Source: CAYOVG01 sp964407285
GTDB taxonomy: Bacteria > Desulfobacterota > Syntrophobacteria > Syntrophobacterales > Syntrophobacteraceae
Length of the DNA stretch: 8,221 nucleotides
Reading direction: 5' to 3'
Assembly (NCBI GenBank): GCA_964407285.1
Contig: CAYOVG010000316.1
Coordinates: 1-8,221, forward strand
The notes beneath the pieces were generated by a model, which had not been told where the DNA came from, did not search any database, and was given only the letters and a program-made list of their open reading frames with translations. This document shows, piece after piece, positions 1 through 5,751 of this stretch (its first letter is position 1; each line of letters starts with the position of its first letter). A program made the position numbers and the translations under genes.

Positions 1-441
1 ATGCGCGGCGCTGACGGGGTAGAATTCGTCGATGCCCGTTGCATAGAATTCGGCGATGTACTTTTCCTGTTCGGGACCATCAATTTTGTTGACGACGTGG
101 AAGACCGGCTTCCCGGCCTTTCGCAGCAAATCCACGAACGTGGCGTCGTCGGGGTGGAGGCCGACCTTGCCGTCCATCAGAAAGACAATGATATCGGCTT
201 CATCGAGCGCGAGCATCACCTGCCCGCGCATCTGTTCTTCGAGAGTCGATGCCTCGGCGCCCACGAAACCGGCCGTATCGACGAGCGTGAACGTCTTTTC
301 GTCCCAGGTTACGGTCGAGTAGTTACGGTCCCGCGTGACGCCGGGAAAATCATCCACCAACGCCTGGCGCTTCTTCGTGATGCGGTTGAACAGCGTCGAC
401 TTCCCAACGTTGGGCCTACCTACGATTGCCACAATCGCCAT
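1..441 (-). CDS. der: Ribosome-assembly GTPase Der (EngA), N-terminal part
   Basis: This is the first 147 codons of Der, a double-domain GTPase needed for maturation of the 50S ribosomal subunit; the rest lies beyond the left edge. The reading starts MAIVAIVGRPNVGKST and contains the first G-domain in order: the P-loop GRPNVGKST at residues 8-16, the switch region FPGVTRDR at 32-39, DTAG at 55-58, NKID at 118-121 and SAAH at 144-147. The very N-terminal P-loop and the VTRDRNY switch are typical of Der rather than Era or Obg. The start is the ATG read from 441, with a purine-rich AGAGAG stretch just upstream as a possible ribosome site. The second G-domain and KH-like domain cannot be seen. 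It is not in an obvious operon: over 600 bases separate it from the next gene on the same strand. Confidence 0.96.
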   Translation of the reverse strand, partial: MAIVAIVGRPNVGKSTLFNRITKKRQALVDDFPGVTRDRNYSTVTWDEKTFTLVDTAGFVGAEASTLEEQMRGQVMLALDEADIIVFLMDGKVGLHPDDATFVDLLRKAGKPVFHVVNKIDGPEQEKYIAEFYATGIDEFYPVSAAH

Positions 442-531
442 AAGATCTCTCTTCCCGGAATTTTCACATCTTGCAGGTCGTTATTCCTCGCAATCCGCCG
501 GTCCCCACCCGTCACCCGCCCGTTCGTCCTT

Positions 532-547
532 CCCGCCATCCGGCGGG
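532..547. repeat. Short GC-rich hairpin in the der leader
   Basis: CCCGCC, a four-base loop ATCC, and GGCGGG form a perfect 6-bp stem. It lies about 90 bases upstream of der, inside the leader that the candidate promoter at 603-632 would produce. There is no T-run beside it, so it is not a typical intrinsic terminator. Confidence 0.4.
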
Positions 548-602
548 TCCTTCCGTCGGGACCATGCCGGGGAATCGGAATCAGCGAATCGCCACCCTGC
601 TG

Positions 603-632
603 TCTATAGAGGATATGTGCCTTGGTGGTCAA
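603..632 (-). promoter_or_regulatory. Candidate sigma70-type promoter for der
   Basis: On the minus strand TTGACC (627-632) is followed after 18 bases by TATAGA (603-608). The -35 is close to consensus and the -10 matches at four of six positions. It faces der and would give a 5' leader of about 155 bases that includes the hairpin at 532-547. The call rests only on motif and placement. Confidence 0.35.
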
Positions 633-778
633 GACAAAAGCGGTCGTACGCCGCTCCGCTCGCGCCACGCCGGTTACGACAAACCGGGCGCACCGGGCCG
701 GCAGACAGGCGCGCGTGGGTCAGGCACGCCATGATACCGTCGGAGCCGGAACCCGGCCGTACAACGGATTTTCCGGAT

Positions 779-794
779 TCCGGCCTTTGCCGGA
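779..794. repeat. REP-like palindromic hairpin
   Basis: TCCGGC, loop CTTT, GCCGGA: a perfect 6-bp stem. On the minus strand the surrounding bases would read as SPAKAGIRKI, close to the PAKAGIQ-type peptides produced by a very common family of dispersed proteobacterial repeats (hairpin followed by GGAATCC). This suggests a dispersed repeat rather than a gene-specific signal. Other copies are not visible in this window. Confidence 0.5.
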
Positions 795-1024
795 GAGTCG
801 GGGCGAGTATTACCCGGTTTTGGGGTCAGCCTATATTTTAGCTGATGTCCCGGAGGGTGTAAGGTGGGACTGGAGGGTAATTTGGATATCCCTGATACTG
901 TATTGCCGGTACACGGCTGCGTGGCCGCGCAGGGGCGGACGGGCGGATGAAGGGACGACGAAGGCGGGCGAGGGTGAAAGGAGGGGATGGCTGCGCGAGG
1001 GAACGGCCGACGCCGCTGACGGCG

Positions 1025-1057
1025 GCGCAACGAATCCGGCTCGCACGAGGGTTGCGC
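1025..1057 (-). terminator. Stem-loop just after the PqqD-like stop codon
   Basis: GCGCAAC (1025-1031) and GTTGCGC (1051-1057) form a 7-bp outer stem that begins within the TAG stop codon of the minus-strand gene, with a smaller CTCG/CGAG stem inside. A second stem, CGCCG/CGGCG, lies just beyond. Neither is followed by a U-run, so intrinsic termination is only possible, not shown. Confidence 0.3.
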
Positions 1058-1410
1058 TAGCTCCAGTACTCCGCTTCATCGTCCACTTCGATGAGTCCGG
1101 CAAGCTCCAGGTCATGCAGCAAAGACATCACGGTGAAGGAAGACCCGTCCGGGTCTTCTTCGCATTCATCCGAAAGAGCGTCCAGGATGTCGCCCACGCT
1201 CATGGGCTTTTGAACCATGTTCCAGATCTTCGTCCCGGTCGCATTCAAGCCGTAGTACAGACCGGACCTGAGGTTTAGAATCAGCGGTTCCCCGTCCAGT
1301 TCCCTGACCACATGGCCGGGGGCGGCCCTGACCGTGGACGACTCCGGGAACCAGTAGGTTCTCCTTGTTCTCCGCGGCGCATCGGCGCTCGCGCTTCTCA
1401 TGCAGTTCAT
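1057..1410 (-). CDS. PqqD-family (RRE-fold) small protein
   Basis: A 117-residue protein whose residues 33-112 match the PqqD pattern: a basic HVVREL strand, a short turn (DGEPLILNL), the hallmark GLYYGLNATGTKIW block at 50-63, then two helices around a DILDALSDECEEDP segment and a closing LLHDLELAGLIEV. PqqD-type domains are small winged-helix folds that hold the leader of a ribosomally made peptide for its modifying enzyme. Free-standing members occur in lasso-peptide, radical-SAM and many uncharacterised clusters. Residues 1-30 are basic, look disordered and lack a signal peptide. The start at 1410 has a strong ribosome site (GGGGGA, six bases upstream); a second ATG three codons later is possible. 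No precursor peptide, radical-SAM enzyme or protease lies nearby, so the substrate is unknown. The fold call is firm; a peptide-binding role is inferred. Confidence 0.8.
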   Translation of the reverse strand: MNCMRSASADAPRRTRRTYWFPESSTVRAAPGHVVRELDGEPLILNLRSGLYYGLNATGTKIWNMVQKPMSVGDILDALSDECEEDPDGSSFTVMSLLHDLELAGLIEVDDEAEYWS

Positions 1411-1910
1411 ACGAATTCCCCCTTTTTCTTTCGATTCAGCTTTCCATCAGCGTGTCCGGCCGTGCGTGCGGCGCCGGTACGCCTCAACCGCGGCGTGAGG
1501 ATCGATGGTGGTGGAGGCGGCATCCGGGCGGGGCGTTGGTAGAGGACGCGCCCGCGCACCTGTTTCGACCGAGTCGCCTTCCGATCAGGTGGGATTGGAG
1601 GCCTTGCAGCGAAGCGTTCGTTCGCGCAATTGCGCTGCCGGTCCCCATGCGGCTATTTTAGTCATCGGCCCGGTCCGGGGAAGGCGGGGGAATCCCGTAA
1701 CGAATTCATGGAAAAGCTGTATAAGGGAGGCGGGCATCTACCACCGGAGGGCCATGGATTGCGGGCTCCGACTCGCCGACTGAAATCGGGAATCGATTGT
1801 CGGAAACCGGAGGATTGCAGATCCAATCCGACCTCCGACTTTCGACCGCCGACATCTGCTTTGGCGGGCGACGCAGGCCGGCAACGGGCGCGATCGTCTC
1901 CGCCGATTCT
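1411..1910. other. Non-coding interval with decayed repeats
   Basis: About 500 bases between two minus-strand genes. I see no gene with a credible start or family resemblance. The part from about 1765 to 1860 is built from short CGAC- and ATCGG-type words with decayed 7-base periodicity, described separately. No clear promoter for the PqqD-like gene was found. Confidence 0.55.
1812..1856. repeat. Diverged heptamer repeat with adjoining hairpin
   Basis: Four successive 7-base units share CGAC followed by three variable bases (CGACCTC, CGACTTT, CGACCGC, CGACATC) at 1829-1856. Directly before them GGATTG (1812-1817) and CAATCC (1824-1829) form a hairpin with a six-base loop. The first four bases are fixed and the last three vary, as expected for an old heptamer array losing identity. 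The motif differs from the CGGGTTN arrays on the right side of the window. Confidence 0.5.
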
Positions 1911-2432
1911 TCAACCACCGATGAGGCGGAAAAAGGAAAGATACGCGCTCTTCAGGAGATTGCGGCCCGACAGGCTCACGTAATCCTCATCTTTCTTGAA
2001 GTAATCGCACTCTTCCTGTTCGAACACCCGACAGGGGTAGGACCGGAAAGGGTGGATGGAACAAAAACTGATCCCGCTCCCGCGGACTTCCCACAGGAAG
2101 GCGCAGAAGCGATGGTCCCTTCCGAGCCCGTTACCGAAAAAGCTCTTCCAGCTATCCGGAATGGGCGACTCGGCGGGGAAATCCGGCAGGCCCGAGCGAA
2201 GTTCGCAGCACCCCCCGCAGTGGTCGCAATATGACGCCGGTCGAGCCAGGACCGCGAGTTCCTCACGCCTGAAGCGTTCGATGCCGATTTCGGGGAACAC
2301 CTTCCGGTGGGCATCCATCCATTCCCGGACTTCCAGAAAAACGCGGGACCTCTCATAGACCATGTCGAGCGCCCTTACCCTCCGGGTCCGTAACGGCAGC
2401 GCCTTCCACGCCGGCTCCCTGCTCAAAACCAT
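1911..2432 (-). CDS. YkgJ-type CxxCxxCC cysteine-cluster protein
   Basis: With the start chosen here the protein has 173 residues. The C-terminal two thirds carry the YkgJ family signature: CDHCGGCC at 69-76, then single cysteines at 110, 124, 134 and 142, the last part being the typical CSIHPFRSYPCR motif (124-135). The family is thought to bind a metal (zinc or iron) through these cysteines; its cellular role is not established. No signal peptide or membrane segment is seen. The frame stays open upstream to 2684, but the ATG at 2432 has a clear GGTGAG ribosome site with a seven-base spacer. The upstream ATGs at 2684, 2612 and 2477 have none, and the first two lie upstream of, or almost at, the transcription start predicted from the promoter at 2622-2650. 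The 2433-2612 stretch would encode an Arg/Ala-rich segment that looks non-coding. The family call is firm; the start is likely but unproven. Confidence 0.85.
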   Translation of the reverse strand: MVLSREPAWKALPLRTRRVRALDMVYERSRVFLEVREWMDAHRKVFPEIGIERFRREELAVLARPASYCDHCGGCCELRSGLPDFPAESPIPDSWKSFFGNGLGRDHRFCAFLWEVRGSGISFCSIHPFRSYPCRVFEQEECDYFKKDEDYVSLSGRNLLKSAYLSFFRLIGG

Positions 2433-2621
2433 GAAATTTCTCACCAGGAATGTGATCGGGAAAAGGGGATCGCCCATTGCGCGCCGGACCGCAGGCGGCC
2501 GGTTCTTTGCGCGGATTGCGAGTCCGCCGGCGGCGGCGCGGCGTCGGGGTATCCCGACACTCGCGGCATTCGTTCTTATCTGATGTATATCGCTGTCTTT
2601 TTTCACGTTCATAGTCCGGCG

Positions 2622-2650
2622 AGTATACCCCACGGGAAGACAGGAGTCAA
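2622..2650 (-). promoter_or_regulatory. Strong sigma70-type promoter for the YkgJ-type gene
   Basis: On the minus strand TTGACT (2645-2650) and TATACT (2622-2627) are separated by exactly 17 bases, a near-consensus promoter. Transcription would begin near 2615, leaving about 180 bases of leader before the chosen start at 2432 and making the 2684 start impossible from this promoter. Confidence 0.6.
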
Positions 2651-2730
2651 TTTGCGGGTTGCGCTCGGATTGCGGGTCCATCATTAGGGATTGGGAGACG
2701 CATGACGGTGATCTTGCCGGACGTATCAGT

Positions 2731-2762
2731 TATACTTGTATTAATATTAATGTATTCCGATA
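2731..2762 (+). promoter_or_regulatory. AT-rich putative promoter region of msrAB
   Basis: A sharply AT-rich island in GC-rich surroundings, beginning with TATACT at 2731-2736, sits about 70-100 bases upstream of msrAB on its strand. The base composition and position fit a promoter, but no good -35 with correct spacing is visible, so the exact site is uncertain. Confidence 0.3.
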
Positions 2763-2833
2763 TGGAGTCTTACAAACGCCGGCATGTGCGGATGTCCGCG
2801 CGGCCGGCATGCGAGAATGCGGAAGGAACCACC

Positions 2834-4000
2834 ATGAATGAAGAACGGAACGCATTTCGGAAAGCTACCTTTGCAGGGGGCTGTTTCTGGTGTGTGGAGG
2901 CGGATTTCGAGAAGGTTGACGGTGTGATCGAAGTGGTTTCCGGCTACACCGGAGGGCGGACCGAAAATCCCACATATGAGCAGGTGTGCAGTGGAAAGAC
3001 GGGACACCTGGAAGCGGTTCAAATCACCTACGATCCGGAGAAGGTTGATTACGGCGAACTGCTCGATATCTTCTGGAAGAGCGTGGACCCGACCGACCCC
3101 GGAGGGCAGTTCGTCGACAGGGGGAATCAGTACAGGACCGCCATATTCCACCATGACGAGGAGCAGAGGCGCCTGGCGTGGGAATCGAAACGGGAACTGG
3201 AGACGACCGGACGGCTCGGGAAAGCCGTCGTGACCGAAATCCTCCCGTTCTCCAGGTTCTACGAGGCGGAAGACTACCACCAGGATTACTACAAAAATAA
3301 TCCGACGCATTATCGGCTCTACAGGTCTCACTCAGGACGCGATCAATTCCTGAACGAAGTGTGGGGGCTCGTAAAGGGGGCCGGGGAACGGGCTGCCTCC
3401 CGCGGCCGGTCCGGCGATTCTCCCGCAGCCTCCGGGGCTGCCGCCGGGTCCGGCGCGGAATCGGAGTCCGGCTCCGGGTCAGCCGCCGCGCCGGCATCCG
3501 GGGCCGGCCCCGCGTATCGAAAGCCGGACGACGCGGAATTGAAGGCCAGGCTTTCACGCCTTCAGTACCAGGTCGTTCGGGAAAAAGGCACCGAACCTCC
3601 GTTCAAGAATGAATTCTGGAACAACAAAAGGGAGGGGATCTACGTGGATGTGGCGTCGGGAGAGCCGCTCTTCAGCTCCCTCGACAAGTACGATTCCGGA
3701 ACGGGGTGGCCAAGCTTCATCCAACCCCTGGAGCCCGGGAACGTCGTGGAGCGCAAGGACCGGAGCTTCTTCATGGTCCGGACGGAGGTACGGAGCAGGC
3801 ACGGCGACTCCCACCTCGGGCATGTCTTTCCCGACGGGCCGCTGCCCACGGGACAAAGATACTGCATCAATTCGGCTTCATTGAGGTTCATTCCGCGGGA
3901 AGATCTCGAAAGGGAAGGATACGGCGAGTACGCATCCCTCTTCGAGCGGAAAGAGCCCGCGGAAGCAGAAAAGGAGTCCGTGGCCGGCGGGATCGATTGA
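2834..4000 (+). CDS. msrAB: Fused peptide methionine sulfoxide reductase MsrA-MsrB
   Basis: A 388-residue bifunctional enzyme that reduces methionine sulfoxide in oxidised proteins: MsrA acts on the S form and MsrB on the R form. Residues about 8-178 are MsrA, with GGCFWC at 15-20 (C17 catalytic). Residues 179-226 are a low-complexity Ala/Ser/Gly linker. Residues about 228-370 are MsrB, with SGTGWPSF around T290, HGDSHLGHVF at 323-332 and the catalytic RYCINS (C344). The start at 2834 has GGAAGGA seven bases upstream; the frame's earlier ATG at 2702 lacks a site and lies in the promoter region. There are only four cysteines (17, 20, 52, 344). The zinc-binding CxxC pairs of classical MsrB are absent, and the usual resolving cysteine is threonine 290, exactly 54 residues before C344, the spacing of C63 and C117 in E. 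coli MsrB. No signal peptide, so cytoplasmic. Confidence 0.96.
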   Translation: MNEERNAFRKATFAGGCFWCVEADFEKVDGVIEVVSGYTGGRTENPTYEQVCSGKTGHLEAVQITYDPEKVDYGELLDIFWKSVDPTDPGGQFVDRGNQYRTAIFHHDEEQRRLAWESKRELETTGRLGKAVVTEILPFSRFYEAEDYHQDYYKNNPTHYRLYRSHSGRDQFLNEVWGLVKGAGERAASRGRSGDSPAASGAAAGSGAESESGSGSAAAPASGAGPAYRKPDDAELKARLSRLQYQVVREKGTEPPFKNEFWNNKREGIYVDVASGEPLFSSLDKYDSGTGWPSFIQPLEPGNVVERKDRSFFMVRTEVRSRHGDSHLGHVFPDGPLPTGQRYCINSASLRFIPREDLEREGYGEYASLFERKEPAEAEKESVAGGID

Positions 4001-4037
4001 ACGTGCGGCGCCTGGCGGGAAAGACGGCCTTCCGCGT

Positions 4038-4067
4038 GCTCCGCCGCATGCGCGCATGCGGCGGAGC
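4038..4067. repeat. Perfect 30-bp palindrome
   Basis: The 15-base arm GCTCCGCCGCATGCG is followed immediately by its exact reverse complement, with no mismatch over 30 bases. It begins 37 bases after the msrAB stop and ends 52 bases before the CoA-transferase start. As RNA it would form a very stable hairpin with a four-base loop. No T-run follows, so it could be a processing or attenuation hairpin, a REP-like element, or a dimeric protein-binding site. Confidence 0.75.
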
Positions 4068-4119
4068 GACGGACTGCAGCCGCGGAACGAGGAGAGAACA
4101 GGACAACAGGAGAAGAATA

Positions 4120-5616
4120 ATGCCGAGGTATGGAAATTTCCCGAGACTCAAACCGGAAGAAGCCGCCGCGCTCATTCCCGACGGTTCGACCGTGGCGTTC
4201 AGCGGATTTACGAATGCCGGCGCGGCCAAGCTGGTTCCGAGAGCAATCGCCCAGCGGGCCCGTGAACTGCACGACCGTGGCGAACCGTACAAGATACGCG
4301 TCCTCACGGGGGCGTCGAGCGGAACGACCATCGACGAACCCCTTGCGGACGCCGACGCCATTTCCTGGCGCGCGCCCTACCAGAGCGGCCCCAAACTGCG
4401 CAACCAGATCAATACGCAGCAGGTGGAGTACGTGGATATGCACCTGTCGCACCTGCCGCAGGCCGTTCAGTTCGGGTTTTTCGGCAATATCGACATGGCC
4501 GTGGTGGAGGCGACGGAAGTCACCAAGGACGGCCGGGTGTACCTGACCGCGTCCATCGGGGCGACGCCGACCTATCTCAAACACGCGAACCGGGTCCTCA
4601 TCGAGGTGAACCATCACCACTCGATGCGGTTGAGAGAGATGCAGGACATCAACATATTGCCCCCGCCCCCCCACCGGAGCCCCATTCCCATCTTCGACCC
4701 TCTGACCAGGGTGGGGTGGCCCTATGCCGTGGTCGATCCGGAAAAAGTCGTGGGAGTGCTGCAAAACGACGAATCGGACCACGTTCCGGCGTTCACCGCA
4801 TCGGACGAAGCCAGTGCGAAGATTGCGGACCATATAGTGGAATTTTTGTTGCGGGAACTGCACTCCGGCCGCATACCGGAGGGGTTCCTGCCCCTGCAGG
4901 CCGGGGTCGGCAATGTGGCCAACAGCGTCATGTTCGCGCTCGGCCGGAATCCCGATATCCCGCCGTTCACCATGTATTCGGAAGTGTTCCAGGATTCCCT
5001 GGTGCCCCTCATGGAAAACGGCAGGCTGACGGCCGCCAGCGCAACGTGCCTGACCGTCACTTCCGAACTCCTCTGCCGGATCTACGACAACATGGATTTC
5101 TTCGCGCCGCGCATCGTCCTGCGCCCGCAGGAATTGTCCAACCATCCGGGCGTCATCCGCCGCCTCGGCGTCATCTCCATGAACACCGCCCTAGAAGCCG
5201 ACATCTACGGCAATGTGAATTCATCGCATGTACTGGGCACCAACATCATGAACGGCGTGGGCGGAAGCGGCGAGTTCACCCGGAACAGCTACCTGTCGAT
5301 CTTCATGTGCCCGTCCATCGCGAAGGGGGGGAAGATCTCCACCATCGTGCCGATGGTTCCGCATGTGGACAACAACGAACATTCGGTGCAGGTCGTCGTC
5401 ACGGAACAGGGACTTGCGGACCTGCGAGGGCTCGGCCCCATGCAGCGGGCAAGAACCGTCATCGAAAAGTGCGCCCATCCCGCCTACAGGGATTACCTGC
5501 ACGATTACATAGCAAGCTCCAAGGTCGCCCATATCCGCCACAACCTGGGCAGGGCCTTCGAACTGCACGAAAACCTCGTCAAATACGGGGCTATGCTGCC
5601 GGATCTCAAGGTGTGA
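4120..5616 (+). CDS. Succinyl-CoA:acetate CoA-transferase (Cat1/AarC type)
   Basis: A 498-residue class I CoA-transferase that probably moves CoA between succinyl-CoA and acetate, giving acetyl-CoA and succinate, in the cytoplasm. The length and motifs fit the acetyl-CoA hydrolase/Cat1/AarC group (AarC is about 505 residues) rather than the shorter 4-hydroxybutyrate CoA-transferases. Visible motifs: VAFSGFTNAG near residue 26, GATPTYLKHA about 148-157, a proline-rich PPPPHRSPIPI, GVGNVANSV at 262-270 (CoA-binding loop) and MYSEVFQDS at 285-293. E288 matches the active-site glutamate that forms the glutamyl-CoA intermediate. The ATG at 4120 is preceded by AGGAGA with good spacing; the frame extends upstream through msrAB only as a shadow. 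It stands 119 bases downstream of msrAB. Acetyl-CoA hydrolase or propionate specificity cannot be excluded from sequence. Confidence 0.92.
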   Translation: MPRYGNFPRLKPEEAAALIPDGSTVAFSGFTNAGAAKLVPRAIAQRARELHDRGEPYKIRVLTGASSGTTIDEPLADADAISWRAPYQSGPKLRNQINTQQVEYVDMHLSHLPQAVQFGFFGNIDMAVVEATEVTKDGRVYLTASIGATPTYLKHANRVLIEVNHHHSMRLREMQDINILPPPPHRSPIPIFDPLTRVGWPYAVVDPEKVVGVLQNDESDHVPAFTASDEASAKIADHIVEFLLRELHSGRIPEGFLPLQAGVGNVANSVMFALGRNPDIPPFTMYSEVFQDSLVPLMENGRLTAASATCLTVTSELLCRIYDNMDFFAPRIVLRPQELSNHPGVIRRLGVISMNTALEADIYGNVNSSHVLGTNIMNGVGGSGEFTRNSYLSIFMCPSIAKGGKISTIVPMVPHVDNNEHSVQVVVTEQGLADLRGLGPMQRARTVIEKCAHPAYRDYLHDYIASSKVAHIRHNLGRAFELHENLVKYGAMLPDLKV

Positions 5617-5627
5617 TTTTTTTGGGG

Positions 5628-5683
5628 GGGTGAATGGGTGAGTGGGTGAATGGGTGAGTGGGTGAGTGGGTGAGTGGGTGAGT
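5628..5683. repeat. Octamer tandem array, seven units of GGGTGART
   Basis: Seven perfect-length 8-base units begin 11 bases after the CoA-transferase stop: units 1 and 3 read GGGTGAAT, the other five GGGTGAGT. It is preceded by seven T and seven G (5617-5630), the last three G forming the first unit. G3 tracts recur every eight bases with five-base loops, giving quadruplex potential on the plus strand (in the 3' RNA of the CoA-transferase). It fills the gap between two convergent genes. Confidence 0.9.
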
Positions 5684-5684
5684 G

Positions 5685-5719
5685 GTACGGCGGCGGAAGA
5701 GAAGCGTCGGCCACCGTAC
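5685..5719. terminator. Imperfect hairpin between convergent genes
   Basis: GTACGGCGGC (5685-5694) can pair with GCCACCGTAC (5710-5719) with one C-A mismatch, leaving a 15-base loop. A second small stem, CTTGC/GCAAG with loop TTAT, follows at 5725-5738. Their place between two converging stop codons suggests transcription termination, but neither has a proper T-run. Confidence 0.3.
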
Positions 5720-5751
5720 GCCACCTTGCTTATGCAAGTCAACAAACCCTT

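Larger units (their letters stand above)
442..1056. other. Intergenic region between der and the PqqD-like gene
   Basis: About 615 bases with no convincing gene. The open frames here are arginine- and proline-rich, have no plausible ribosome sites and resemble no family I know. Apart from the separately listed promoter and hairpins, it holds a REP-like stem at 779-794 followed by an AT-rich patch near 832-845 in otherwise GC-rich DNA. It looks like accumulated repeat debris. Confidence 0.6.

Noticed and set aside
622..1278. Long plus-strand open frame of 218 codons
   Set aside because: It overlaps the well-supported PqqD-like gene on the other strand, crosses a REP-like repeat, has no ribosome site and reads as arginine/glycine-rich low-information sequence.
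3640..5145. 501-codon minus-strand open frame opposite msrAB and the CoA-transferase
   Set aside because: It is a shadow of GC-rich codon usage opposite two clearly recognised plus-strand enzymes; its translation is rich in Arg, His and Gly with no family resemblance.
5617..5630. T7 run after the CoA-transferase stop as an intrinsic terminator
   Set aside because: No stable hairpin precedes the T-run; the last codons of the gene do not form a stem there.
4716..5633. 305-codon plus-strand frame overlapping the CoA-transferase
   Set aside because: Out of frame with a firmly identified enzyme, and composed of RHPQR-rich sequence typical of frame shadows.
5628..5683. Possible CRISPR array
   Set aside because: The units are 8 bases and directly abut one another; there are no spacers and no cas genes.
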